Below, piece by piece: positions 29,401 through 44,400 of a stretch of DNA of 64,000 nucleotides. The first letter of the stretch is position 1; each line of letters opens with the position of its first letter. The notes beneath the pieces were generated by a model that was not told where the DNA came from, ran no database searches, and saw only the letters and a program-made list of their open reading frames with translations. The DNA is from Liolophura sinensis (taxonomy: Eukaryota; Mollusca; Polyplacophora; Chitonida; Chitonidae), in NCBI RefSeq assembly GCF_032854445.1, contig NC_088302.1, positions 10,971,338 through 11,035,337 of the forward strand, given 5' to 3'. The translations under genes were made by a program, and so were the position numbers.

Positions 29401-32400
29401 ATATGCATGCCCGTATCTATACAAACTCTTGTGATAGGGCTTGGTGGGTATAAAACAAAACTGAGACTTAATGCGTCTTTACATTGATCAATCTTTAATA
29501 CTCAAGAATGAATGACAGGGGTTGAGATACTGGTTGTTGATTAAAATCAAGGTGCGAAAACAATTGACACCTCTTTGAACACCACTCATGATAGTTGCGA
29601 AATCAATCTTACATACTGTTTCCCCTATCCCCTATTGTTTTAATCTCTGATCCAAATCAGCGAGAATTAAAGCTACCCTTCATTATAACTAATGAGTAAA
29701 TCATTATACGTGCTTGAGTAATTTCGGTTATATTATAACTAGGAAAATTAAAGAGTTATAAGGGATTTTTTGCAGGCCTATTGCCTTGATTAAATATGCG
29801 AAAATGAATTCCTGTGAACCCATGTTTGAACTAAATCTGCGACTATAAATTCCTGTGATTAATAAGTACTTTACAGTACCAGGAAACATTTTCTTTTGAC
29901 ATGAGAATGATAACCATGCAAAATAAGAACAAACAGGAAACTGAGGAATTTTAAACCAGCAACAACAAACTAGAATCAGCTCAAAATCGAAAATCACATT
30001 AACTGTACTTCTTGTACAAATAACCTTACAAATATGTTTTTTAAATATCTAAGTACAGCACGGCCTGCTATGTGCACAGAGTTAAATGTCACATCACACA
30101 TATAAAGGACAAATTTGTGTGTTAAATGATGTGGAGCTATGCGCTTCACCAGACCCATATGGGGAGCTCTTGGTTTAATCATAGTGACCATTTATGCAAT
30201 GCTTGCCTAGAGGGATCACATCCTGTTCTTTTCACCCTAGAGTCCCCACGGGGACAGTAAACTGGAGCAAAGGTGGACAATAACAAAGCAGCTAACCAGA
30301 CACTCACTAACATGACAAATGGGCCAGGAAGGAGATATATCTATTCCTCTATGTTCATCAGCCAAGGGATAATAAGGTGAACAGTAATATAGGCTCAAGT
30401 GATATCCATGGTAACACAGGATATCTTGTTGTATATAAAAAACTATGGCAATGTTGACATGAGTTACAATTTGAGTCGATAATAAGTTGATTCTATCTAC
30501 CTCATGGTAAATGTATGTTCCCATTATACAAGCAAGTGTATACCAAAGCTCTAGATCTTCAATCAATTTGACCTGGTACTGTACCACAATGTACTGGTAC
30601 AGATAAATTATAAAATACGATTCATATTGTTTGTTGTTGTTTTTTATGTTAAATTTTACTTATTTTTTTATGCATTTGTTGTTGTTGTTGTTGCTTATTT
30701 GGACAAGGAACATTTTTGTTGTTAAAAAAAATACTAAATGAAATAAATGATCTGTTTATTATCATTATCTTATCTTTATTTTATCCTATGTATATTTCTG
30801 TCAATAACCACTGAAAAAGCAAGCTTGACTTCCTCACAATAGGTTTATTTTCTTATTAGATATTGTTTTTGTACCCATTCACTTCCTGGGAATTGTCATT
30901 TGAACACTATTATGTACAACATTGATGGGGTTCCAAACCTGTTACAATTGAAAATGCATGGATTAAGTGTTCTCCCCCCCACCCCCAAACAAAAAAGACA
31001 ATGAAAAAAGACATCAGCACACGCAACATTTTCTAACATTTATGCACAACAATCCCAACAAGAAGAATAACAACATTGTAGCAGCTAAAAATTTACCTGG
31101 TTTTTCCTGCGCCTCCCAGACCGACAAACATAAGCTTTGTGCGGTGACAGTCAACAGAGCCCGTCAGCAAGCGCCGGAGGTAAGCATAGGTGCTAGAGAA
31201 CCCACGGGCTCGGATCTCCTTGGGTGGAGTCTTCAGTGATGGACAATCTTCAAGCTCCAGCACTGCCAGGGACAAAAAACGACAAATTATAAATAGGTGG
31301 ATGTTACACCACGTACAGGCATACAGGTCCAGGTGTACATGTACAGGTATATATGTACAGGCGTACAGGTAAAGGCGCACAGGTACAGATGTACATGTAC
31401 AGGTATATATGTACAGGCGCACAGGTACACAGGTAGACAGTGCACAGGTACAGGTACACAGTTACAGGTGTACCTCTACAGGTATACATATACATGTACA
31501 GGTATAGGTATACATGTACAGGTACAGGTATACATGTACAGGCACAGGTATACATGTACAGGCACAGGTATACATGTACAGGTATACAGGTACAGGTTTA
31601 CAGGTACACAGGTACAGGTATACATGTACAGGTATACAGGTACAGGTATACAGGTACAGGTTTACAGGTACAGGTATACATGTACAGGTATACAGGTTTA
31701 CAGGTACAGGTATACATGTACAGGTATGCAGGTACAGGTATACAGGTACAGGTATACAGGTACAGGTTTACAGGTACAGGTATACATGTACATGTACAGG
31801 TATACAGGTTTACAGGTACAGGTATACATGTACAGGCTAGGTCAAAGCTACTCTCTGGAAGCTACATGTCCTACATGTAGCAGTCCGATTAATTGATTAA
31901 TGTCATGCTCATAATGGTAATCAGTTTTCTGGATGGAGGAAAGCGAAGTGTCCAGGGTAAACCACCAGCTTCTGGCAAGTTAATGACAAACTTTTTAACA
32001 CATTACATATTTGCTTACCATACTGGTGGATAACAAACGAACACAGCATACACAAGTAGTCCAAATGATCTAAAATTTCGTCCATGACTAAGTTGCTCAT
32101 TTTTCCAGATTCTGGGAGTTCTATGTATTTTAGAAAGGTACATTGAGAGGTGTTTGAAAGGTAGGATGATATCCTGCGTGGAAAATGTAAATTTTAGCAC
32201 CAGAAGTAATATCTCCTGACATTTATTTGGCTCCAAAAATGCTCTTTTGCAGCTGAATTTTTAGGTCATTTAGGGTGGTCCAAATTGCCATATGAGTGCC
32301 TCTGACTTCTTATTGTCACATGCAAGGTCCCCAAACCATGGAGAGTGGCTAATTTACAGATTCGCTGTACACCGCTGGGATTGAACCTACATCTTATGGA

Positions 32401-35400
32401 TAGGAATCAAGTTCCTTACCCACTGAGCAGTGTCTTGGTTAGTGGTTTGCTTGTGGTGAGACGGTGGAATGGCAGTAGACTGCAGCTAGCTAAAGAGAGA
32501 TACAGGTGGCTGGTCAACATATCCACACACATAGGCCACAACAGGCCAAGACACACAGACAGACAGACAGAGCCTGCCAGAGAAGAGCTACTTTAAGAGC
32601 TGCTTGTCCCATCTAAAATGGCAGGCAAGCTCACTTACAGATCTAAGAAATATCCAGACTTACTCTTGAGAGGAAGTTCTCCTGCAGCTGCGGCAACGGT
32701 TGTCAGGTAAGGATTATGGGCCAGGTTTATTTTGTTCAGTTTGGACAAGGTTTTGATAGTTTCTGGCAGAGTTACCAGCCCTTGATACTGCAGACTCAAG
32801 TACTCCAGTTTTTCCAGCCCAAGAATCTCCTCTGGAAAACCACTGTAAGATTCATCATCTGCAAGAGACAAAAAATACAATCATCATTCAAACTTCAAAA
32901 TGTTCAACAGTAACTGTTTTGTACACAGTTGAGCGACAATTTAAATGATTCAGAAAAGTTAGAACATAGCTTAATTTTTGTTTGGAATGATTTTGTTGAT
33001 TGTTACGAAACTTTTTAAAGGAAATGTCTTTTCCCAATGTTAGCATAGGTCTGCTATGTTGACAATAGTTCAGACATTTCAATAAAACGTTGGAATTTGA
33101 TTGGTCAAAAATAACACGATTATATAAATCCCACTTTCGTCAGTCCAAAGTAGATTAAAGTATTGACTTCAACAAGTAGATAGATAGATTCAACTGCTAG
33201 ATATCTATGATGACCGTAAGTGCATGTCATGTGCAGTATCTCCCGTTCACCATATATTAACTATTTAACACACTGTCTGACATTTAAACATCATTCTGCA
33301 AACAAATTTATTGTAACGAACATAAAAAAAAACATACCTGGCACCTCTTTTCCCTGGTGACCAAATCTAGGGAAAATGTGGAAAAGGGTGGCATTCAACT
33401 TTGCAACTTCACTGACATCTAAAGTGCCATTTTGGTCTTCATCAAACTGTTCGTATAACAAAGCCTTGTCCTGACATCATGAAAAAAGAAGACAAAAACG
33501 AAGTTTACTTCAACAGAATACAATTGGCAACATCAATAGTTCAAACTGACATATGCACGAGCTGGTTAAAACTACTTGAAAATTTATTTGTTTAAATCAT
33601 AGTTGTATCATGCCTCAATAATTTTCCATTTCTATGATTGTGGTACCATTTTGATCAGATGGGAAAGAAATGTTAAACATCAGTAAAATGGCGCCGGATT
33701 CCTGCTGTTGAGTGATTGCCAGGTACGTTATTATATGTTGGAATTTTCGCCAACGTTTTGTGAAACATTCTTCGCATTAATTTTTTCTGATGAAACACTT
33801 TAAAATTTTCATGAAACACTGAGTATTTTCACAAAACACAGTATTTTTTTTAAACATTCGGTAGTGTTCTTCATAACAACACACAATTTAAGTTATACAA
33901 AACTTTTTAAACAAAAAGAAACATTCCCTTTTCTCATGAAGCAATTTCACCTTCTGACCTATCTATCAGAACTCACATGATCATGGTCTTCCAGCCAGTC
34001 CAAGAGATGCGCATGCTTTTCCAGGAATTTATCAAAATGTTCCCTTGACAACAGAGTGTTTTGCTTCAGAGGCAACCAAGGGATTCCATTCAGATACAAC
34101 TGGGTGAGGTTCTTCAAGTTAGAGAAACTTGGAGGCAAAGTCGACAGACAGTTGCCAGATGCATTTAGTACGATCAATTTTGTCAAACTACCAATATCTT
34201 CAGGCAACGCGTGAAGCTGCATGAAACTGATGTAAAGTCTTTCCAGGCTCTTAATCTTTGTGACCACAGGTGGGATTTTATCCATTGGATTTCCACTCAG
34301 CTCCAGGGATCTGAGTTTAGGGCATTCTGCCAAATCCTCTGGTAGCGTCTGTAGCAGGTTGTCTCGTACCTTCAGGTTGCACAAGCTTTTGCAGTTACCC
34401 ACACCAGATGGCAAACAAAAGAGGTCATTGTGAACCAGCTGCAAATCCAGCAGCGATGGAAACTCAATGAAAAAGTCTTCTGGTAAATATTCAAGCTTAT
34501 TTCCTTCAATTTTTAAAGAGGTTATAAAGTGTTTGTAGCAACTGAAGTCATCAGACGGAAATTCTTCAAGTTCTGCATCTATCTGCTGGCTGGAGACATG
34601 GCCAGAACACAAGTAGATCGTATCTTCTGACAACAAAGTCACAAATTCTTGCAATCCACTCAGAGCTAGGTTTTTCTTTGTCTCTGTTCGCAGGGCCTGA
34701 AAAAAAAATTCAGCATTTTACACAACAATCGTTAGCTTTGGCAATAATAATAACCCATATTCATTTCCTGACAACAGTAAAAGTAAAATTTAATTTCAAT
34801 GGATTTGTCACCAACTAATTGCTCTCTTGTACGAGTGTAAGTTGCTGCAAAGTCTCCTCAGATATTATGTAGAATTAAACACATATAATTTGTTAAAACT
34901 TATTTATTAGCATATTCTGTACATACCACACATCATGCAGTAGGGTAATTAACTGGTGAAAAATTCCATGAAATCAGAGGTGATTTAATTACTGTCCTCA
35001 GTCAATATCCTGAAAAACTATGAAGCTACATATACTTTAACTTTATTTTGTCATTTCAGGAGAATGGACAAGTGTTCCATCTGTTTTATTTTTGTACCAC
35101 AAACAGACTTTTGGAATGCTGCATTTATAAGTTGGTGAAGATGTACACTAAGAAGACAGAATGGATGTGCAACTTCTTGATTTATTAGCATGACATTTTG
35201 ATAAAGTAAATATTTACATCATCATCAAGTCTCAACCATATCAAACATCAACTTCATAATAGTGTTCGTATCTACATCAAACCATCATGCTATTAATCCA
35301 AGACGCTGTATATCCATAAGCCTGCCACAGACTAAAGACAAATGCTCAGCTACTGACCAGACGACATCGTTACCTCAGCCAAAAAGTTAAACGTAGATGA

Positions 35401-38400
35401 TGAGCTTACGAGACATATCATTCCTCATATGGCTTTCCAAAGGAAAAATGGCAGACTCGAATGAAGGGGTAAAGCAGAGTTTACTCTTAATTTTATTGTT
35501 GAAAAGTTTCTTAAACGAGCTTCTTATCGACAAACATGGATGAATACACTAATGGATGAATCTGCAAGAAAAGCACGCTAAAAACTGTGCGCACATGATG
35601 AGGTTTTAGTTAGTCGCGGTCAACAGCTGAGCATTTGGCTCTCCTACGGGGTGGGATTAAGGAACATCCTGTCGTCACTGTCTAGCGAACAAACTTACAC
35701 CGTGAGCACTGATAAAACAGACAAGTTCATCATAAACTAAACCACCCTGATTAATATATTAATAAATTATCCTTCAAATAATACATTAATTCTTCTAATT
35801 CTTTAAACATGTTTTCAGGCTTTATCCCAGGGGGCCATTTGTATTACCAGTAAGGATCTATATTATGACTTTGAAGGACATTCAAATCCACTTCAAAGAG
35901 AAATAATGGCAATGATGACTGATGTGAGATTGGCACTCTCCTGTGACTAACTGGAACCTCAATCCTGTCAGTCTTCATCACACAGCTGACACTAATATGA
36001 GTAGTGGGTACTAATCATGCCAACTGTGGTCTTCTGTCAGATCTCTGTCTCCCATGCAAAATGATCCCACTTTCAGTCTGCACAGCATAATAGTCGGCTG
36101 ATGAAGTATCTGTCTTAGTAATATGAGAAGCTTTCCGGTAATCATACTTTTAATAATAAGCGGTAATTAGTGGTCATTTATAACTAGCCAGCATGTCAGC
36201 AGTGCTGGAGATCGGAGTTCACATCCCAGTGTCACCCACAGAGTAAATCCATTAACAATTGTATACACAAGATTCACAATAAATCTGTCAACATGCAATA
36301 TTTTTTATTAAAATATCAGACAATTAATATCAACTAGGTGCAACCATTTCCATGGTAGCCAAGACAAATGAAACCATTAGTCCTTGTCTATAAACATCCA
36401 TGACAAACCCTAAGTGAAATAATTTTGAGGCTCTATCCCACTGCCAAGTGCAGATTGTGTGCAAAATACATATCATATGCGCATTCTCTTCAAACAAAAC
36501 GGTGTGCATCACTCAATTTTCTGGCTGGTATATTTACCTCCCCCCAATAACTGAATATCTTCCTGTTTTTTCTTTTTAGGCCAATAAAAAGATCAGGACT
36601 TGTTTCCTTACTGGAGTGGATTTATTTTTGCACATTAAATTTCTGGGGAGGAATGATTTTAAAACCATCAGAAAAAAGCAAAGCCCTTCGTTGATGGGTA
36701 TAAAACTCATGACCTCTGCAGAGGGCAGACTGAAAGAGAGTAGCAGCACAAAACTGTATTTTTTTTTTAACACATCTTTCTTCTTGTTGGTGAATATACC
36801 AGTGAACATCTACTGGATTTGACTTGGTTTGAAAATGAGGTTCAGTAGTATGGGCAAATTTATTAATAAACTAACTTTTGCTGCTTGAGTTAAATCACTG
36901 ACATCCTCAAAGAATGATTGTCCAAGGTCAGGTCCCAAGGTCAAAGCCAGTTGACAGGCCTGCCAACGCACGTACTGATGGACACCCATCTCAACCTGGC
37001 AGAGCAACAAAAGACACGATTGTTTTACTAAACCGAAACAACAGACTGATCTTTCACATACACCATTATTCATTTATTTATTTTACTGTTGTTTCACACC
37101 ACACCCAAGAATTTTTAACTGTGTGGAGGAAACATAAGAGCCTGAAGTATTAAGTCACCACTCTTCCCCACCTGGCCAACAAACCTCCGGCCTTTAACCC
37201 AATTTAGCCACAACTGAAGAGAACAAGATTCGAATTAGAAACATCATTGTTGAAGAGCACATTGGCTATGAGTGGCTATAGGGCTCAATTCACCCTATTC
37301 TTGTTTTCGTGCTCATCTACTGCATGTAGGGCTCATTTCACTCACTTATTTTCATGTGAGTTTACTCTTTCAACATCAGACTATTAATCTGATTTCATGC
37401 AATTACGAATCTTTAAGCTACCTAAATATTTACATTAATCTTTCACTTCGGCCACAAAACAAGCCTTATGATACTCATTATCTTGTAAAAGACAATACAT
37501 TTTAATATGTGATTTGATCTATTGTTTAATGCCATACTGAAGAATAATTCCACTTATAAAATGGTGACCAGCCTTATGTGAACAAGAAACCGGCTTGTCT
37601 GCCAGGAAACCACAAATCTTTGGCAATTCAGACACAGTCGTTAAAGTGGTGGAAGAATAGTGCTCTTCTACAATAATAAGACATCACAAACGGTCCAGTG
37701 AAAATGGTCCACTGCTTATTACCACAAAGGTCTCACAAGTAATGAGAAGTACGAGTAATGAGAAGTGCAAGTAATGAGAAGTGCGAGTAATGAGAAGTAC
37801 AAGTAATGAGAAGTACGAGTAATGAGAAGTACAAGTAATGAGAAGTACGAGTAATGAGAAGTACGAGTAATGAGAAGTACGAGTAATGAGAAGTACGAGT
37901 AATGAGAAGTACAAGTAATGAGAAGTACGAGTAATGAGAAGTACGAGTAATGAGAAGTGCAAGTAATGAGAAGTATGAGTAATGAGAAGTGCGAGTAATG
38001 AGAAGTGCGAGTAATGAGAAGTGCGAGTAATGAGAAGTGCGAGTAATGAGAAGTCCAAGTAATGAGAAGTACGAGTAATGAGAAGTACGAGTAATGAGAA
38101 GTACGAGTAATGAGAAGTACGAGTAATGAGAAGAACAAGCAATGAGATGTACAAGAAATAAGAAGTACAGGTAATAAGTTTCCTTCAGTGAATAACATTA
38201 CTTTGGCAACATAATCAAAATATAATTTATTCCTAAAGTAATCTGGGAAACTTTTCACTCAAATTATAATCACATACCTCAGGAATAGATAGCTGGTTTG
38301 CAGAACCCGTACAGAATTGGTCAATCTTGTCTGGCAAACGCATCTGAAACAAATAACACAGACTAAATCATATACTATAGCATTCTATATCTTATAAATA

Positions 38401-41400
38401 TATTCACAATGTTTTATATCCTTCCAAAAAAAAAATTAGTAAAATAAATTGTTTTATTTCAAATGCAATATCTGGAAGATCACGGCGAACATTCCCACAG
38501 ATCAACCGAAACATTTACTTATTTATTTAATTATTTTACGCGCACTCAAGAATATATTTCACTTATACAGCCATGGCCAGCATTATGGAGAGAGTAAACC
38601 AGGCAGAGTTCAGGGGAAACGCACAACCATCTGCAGATTGCTGGCAGATCTTCCCACATACGATCCGTGAAGAAGCTAGCATGAGATGCATGCACTTGAA
38701 CTCAAAACAACCAGCAGTTGAAATAAATCCCAAATCAAAAATAAATAAATATTTTTACATCAAGCTATGCCTAGCTTGCCAAGTTTATACAGGCATTAAA
38801 CATGTAACACCACAGGTAGACATATCTCCTAATAATAGTGTTATAATGAGAGAAAGAGGTGCAATTCAACTCATCTGATTGAGCAGCTTGTAAAACTGCA
38901 TAATGTTCAAGTGATCCGATAAATTCAGGTATTGACTTCTTAACCCAAACAAAAAAAAGTAGAATGATTTGACAGTGACTTCGTATGTTCTAAAGTTGTA
39001 AATCATTGTGGTGGTAAAAGACATTGTTGGGAGTTAGTGCATAACTTTATCACAATTTATGCAAATCGTGAACTGCATTTGGCAATCCATGTACAATGGG
39101 AGGCAACTGCAACCCTGTGAATAGCTGAGCAAAATGTTGACCTATGCGGTAAAAGACTTCCTAGGTTTGTGATATGCAAATCGCTACCGATGACTGGCTA
39201 TCTGTGTACTAAGGGTGGCCACTGCATCCCGATGATTGGCCAAAGACATCACTACCATCGCCGACAGCACCTGATTCTCCTCTTACAACAGATCCCCTTA
39301 CTTCATAAGGCGAACTTAAAAAAGGCAGTATCACCTACAGCTGGATCAGGAAGCCAATTCTTTCCGAGACAGGTCAGTCCAATCTGGCAACACTCTCAAT
39401 ATCTGGTCATCAATTTATTGACAGCATCTGACATTAAAAAAATTTACATGTTGTAAGGCATAAGTCTAAAACTATGCATACCTCTTGAGCTGCTTGTAGG
39501 ACATGCCAGGCCCAGAGCAGGGGGAGGTAACTGTGATCTGAGGTGAAGTCCTGGGGCATTGGGAAGCCAGTGGCATTCAGCAGATGTAGCTGCCAGTAGG
39601 GGTTTCTCTCAGTAAGGTCTTGCTTGGCTGGATGCAACACCAACATGTCCTCACACTCAGCTGTAGGTCATCAGAAAATATAAATCCAGATTAAATTACA
39701 TAAATAGTGAAATGTGTTTAGCTTTGTTAATGTTCGTGAACTACAAAAAACTGAACAATGTTTGAAAACAAGGCGCTCAAATCTTGCCCTACATTTCCCA
39801 ACATTCACTGGGAGATGTTTCCCAGTAAAGGTCAATATGAAACACTCCAGTGATATGGTGGTTCTCATTTGCTTTTGGTTGTATGATGTTATACCTTATT
39901 GTCACTCTAGAGCAAATTACACTTGGCAGAATTCTTCACTAATTTTGCTTTTGGTTGTATGATGTTATACCTTATTGTCACTCTAGAGCAAATTACACTT
40001 GGCAGAATTCTTCACTAATTTTGCTTTTGGTTGTATGACGTCATAACTTATTGTCACTCTAGAGCAAATTACACTTGGCAGAATTCTTCACTAATTTTGC
40101 TTTTGGTTGTATGACGTCATACCTTATTGTCACTCTAGAGCAAATTACACTTGGCAGAATTCTTCACTAATTTTGCTTTTGGTTGTATGACGTCATACCT
40201 TATTGTCACTCTAGAGCAAATTACACTTGGCAGAATTCTTCACTAATTTTGCTTTTGGTTGTATGACGCCATAACTTATTGTCACTCTAGAGCAAATTAC
40301 ACTTTGCAGAATTCTTCACTAATTTTGCTTTTGGTTGTATGACGTCATACCTTATTGTCACTCTAGAGCAAATTACACTTTGCAGAATTCGTCACTAATT
40401 TTGCTTTTGGTTGTATGACGTCATACCTTATTGTCACTCTAGAGCAAATTACACTTTGCAGAATTCGTCACTAATTTTGCTTTTGGTTGTATGACGTCAT
40501 ACCTTATTGTCACTCTAGAGCAAATTACACTTCGCAGAATTCGTCACTAATTTTGCTTTTGGTTGTATGACGTCATACCTTATTGTCACTCTAGAGCAAA
40601 TTACATTTTGCAGAATTCGTCACTAATTTTGATTTTGGTTGTATGATGTGACAACTTATTGTCACTCAAGAACAAATTACACTTGGCAGAATTCTTCACT
40701 AATTTTGCTTTTGGTTGTATGACGTCATACCTTATTGTCACTCTAGAGCAAATTACACTTGGCAGAATTCTTCACTAATTTTGCTTTTGGTTGTATGACG
40801 TCATACCTTATTGTCACTCTAGAGCAAATTACACTTTGCAGAATTCGTCACTAATTTTGCTTTTGGTTGTATGACGTCATACCTTATTGTCACTCTAGAG
40901 CAAATCACACTTCGCAGAATTCGTCACTAATTTAGCTTTTGGTTGTATGACGTCATACCTTATTGTCACTCTAGAGCAAATTACACTTGGCAGAATTCGT
41001 CACTAATTTTGCTTTTGGTTGTATGACGTCATAACTTATTGTCACTCTAGAACAAATTACACTTTGCAGAATTCGTCACTAATTTTGCTTTTGGTTGTAT
41101 GACGTCATACCTTATTGTCACTCTAGAACAAATTACACTTGGCAGAATTCTTCACTAATTTTGCCTTTGGTTGTATGATGTCATACCTTATTGTCACTCA
41201 AGAACAAATTACACTTTGCAGAATTCTTCACTAATTTTGCTTTTGGTTGTATGATGTCATACCTTATTGTCACTCTAGAGCAAATTACACTTGGCAGAAT
41301 TTGTCACTAATTTTGCTTTTGGTTGTATGACGTCATACCTTATTGTCACTCTAGAGCAAATTACACTTTGCAGAATTCGTCACTAATTTTGCTTTTGGTT

Positions 41401-44400
41401 GTATGATGTCATACCTTATTGTCACTCAAGAACAAATTACACTTCGCAGAATTCGTCACTAATTTTGCTTTTGGTTGTATGATGTTATACCTTATTGTCA
41501 CTCAAGAACAAATTACATTTGGCAGAATTCGTCACTAATTTTGCTTTTGGTTGTATGATGTTATACCTTATTGTCACTCAAGAACAAATTACACTTGGCA
41601 GAATTCGTCACTAATTTTGCTTTTGGTTGTATGACGTCATAAATTATTGTCACTCAAGAACAAATTACACTTTGCAGAATTCGTCACTAATTTTGCTTTT
41701 GGTTGTATGATGTCATACCTTATTGTCACTCTAGAGCAAATTACACTTTGCAGAATTCGTCACTAATTTTGCTTTTGGTTGTATGATGTCATAACTTATT
41801 GTCACTCTAGAGCAAATTACACTTTGCAGAATTCTTCACTAATTTTGCTTTTGGTTGTATGACGTCATACCTTATTGTCACTCTAGAACAAATTACACTT
41901 TGCAGAATTCGTCACTAATTTGTAGAACTGTCTGTCAGCAGTTGCAGAAGATGACCATAAATGACCATAAATTTTTTGTCCCATGACTAACTTGCCAATT
42001 TTTCCTGATTCTGAGAGTTCTATTGACTTTAGAAAGGTGCTTTGAGGTTTGCTTGGAACATAATATGATATTCTACAGGAAAATTGTAAGTTTTAGCACC
42101 AAAAACAATAATATTTGGTAAGATTTATTTGCCTCTGAAAATGCACTTTTGTGGGCAAACTTTTAAGTTATTTATGGTAATCTCAGTGAAAGTTAAGTGA
42201 AGACACATGTACAACAATATTCACTCTAATAATATTACACTGCTAAATAAATTTCCTACAACAATTTTGTTTACCTCTGATGTAGCAAAGAGGATGACAC
42301 TGAAGATTTTGCAGATCACCAAGAAGGTGTCGGGCTGGCCACTGGAATACATCTTTGGATTTGTTGCCTGGTAACAAGGTCATGGCAGAGCCTAACAGGA
42401 AGGAAAATAGCTTTGAAAATCAAATCTAAAGCTAAATTGAAGTGTCAGAATTCATACATGTGGCTACTTCTCTTTCCTAAATCTCTTTACTCTGAGTTTT
42501 AAAATAAAATATGGAAAGTTAGCCGACAATTATTGTATCAAATATTTCTCATCCTCGTTTTAGTACAATAAATGAAAGGTAACAGACTTTACATAATATA
42601 TGGGAGCATGTGTATGTGTATGTGTTTTTTTTTTTTTAAGATATATCAGAAATTTACTATCAGTTTATTCTGACAAAACACAGCTTGAAAACTATAGAAT
42701 GAATGTAAATTTTCACCTTTGCCCTTTTGAATAAAACTACTGGATATTTCTCTCAGAAAATCAAAAGTAATCAGTGGACATCAAAAACTAATTGACATAC
42801 CTGTGAAATCAATTCCTCCATTTTTATATAAAACCGTCTCTAACTGAGGAACCATTTGGTTCATCTTACACACTAAGGCTAAAACCAAAGAACAGGTTGT
42901 TATTACATGTGAAGAGAGTAAGTAGCCTATACACATGCTTTCATGAATAAATCACTGAAATATTAATTCTCAGACTGTATTCCATTTGGTAATTTCACTT
43001 ACAAAACGGAGGTGGGAATTTATTGTTAGCATGATATTGAAACCTTCTGGGAATTTTTAAAGCCATGTGATCTTCACAATGCGAAATAGTTTCACGACTG
43101 TTATTAGAAGGTATAACTTACAACTCTCTCGAAGTGACAGACAAATAATATCCATGAACTCTAATTTTCTGTCCTTTAAATGTCAGATTAAAACAAATCA
43201 AATTTTAATCTTTCAAAACAAAATCAACCAATTAACCAATGGACATGAAGCTGCAATTATAAATTTTTACCTTTTCAAGAAAAACTACATGAACCTGGGT
43301 AATACATGTATATACCTGCTGGGGTGGGGAAATACAGACATGGCATAGTGGGTGGAGTTGTCCCCCCTGGTTGAAGCTGGGTACATCCTCCTCTCTGAGC
43401 CTGCGACATCAATGGAACAGTCCTGATTCATTTATTTATTTATTTGACTGGTATCTTACGCCATACTCAAGAATATTTCACTTACATGTATACTACGGCG
43501 GACAGCATTATGTTGGCAGAGCCCACGGGAAACACACAACCATTTTCGGCTAGAGAGGAAGAAAGGATGAGCTGGACTTGAACTCACAGCGACCGCATTG
43601 GTGGGAGGCACCTGGGTCACTATGCTGCGCTGGCATGCTAGCCCCCTCGGCCACAGAGGCTCCCGGAACAGCTTGAGTATATATCTGTGGCAGCCTTGTT
43701 AATTGTGGTACAGCACACTTGAGCATCTTTACAGGCACACCTTTGATCTTCCAGATTTACATGAGGCATTTATACAAAGGAATCCTTTTTCATAGACATA
43801 AATGGTTACCTGTGTACCTTGATCAATTGCCTGAACACACCTTAATAGCTAGATGCCAACAAAGATTAGAATAGATACGGATGATATCTGTAAACCTGCT
43901 ACCTAATGGTAATAACCAAAATGGCTGCACAAAATAAAGATAATGTGGGTAAAAAACTGTCTTACCTCACTGAAAAGCCAAAGCGGTGCAAATGATGCCC
44001 CATCGGGTAGAGTGTAATCATCTGAAATATTCAGTGGAGACTCATTTATCTAACAGTATATATTTAATTGTTTTTTTAAACTGTACTTATCTGTACTTAC
44101 TTTCACTTATCTGATGTCGGCCAGCATCAGGGTGGAAGAGAAACGGGCAGAGCCCGGTGGAAGCCCTTGACCATCCACAGGTTGCTGAAAGGTCTTCCCA
44201 TATAATAACTCCTGAGTCATTGTTCTGCACTAGCACATCAGCTATTTAGCCACAATGGAGATTCAGTATGCTATAGTTAAAAATCTTTGGTACCAATCCT
44301 GCTACACATCATGACATACATGCTTCACAACACAATGTATCATTGGATTTCAAATGAGGGACAATGCAAATTGTACACTACAGTGTGACAGACATGCATG

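Noticed and set aside
31297-31896. 199-residue frame of YRYTCTG repeats
   Set aside because: Hexamer satellite, not coding.
36616-36822. Overlapping short frames on both strands near 36.6-36.8 kb
   Set aside because: No splice support or similarity; AT-rich intron.
37684-38258. Minus-strand frames of 156 and 179 residues, membrane-like (LLVLLITRTSHYS)
   Set aside because: Created by the 16-bp array; 16 residues per three units.
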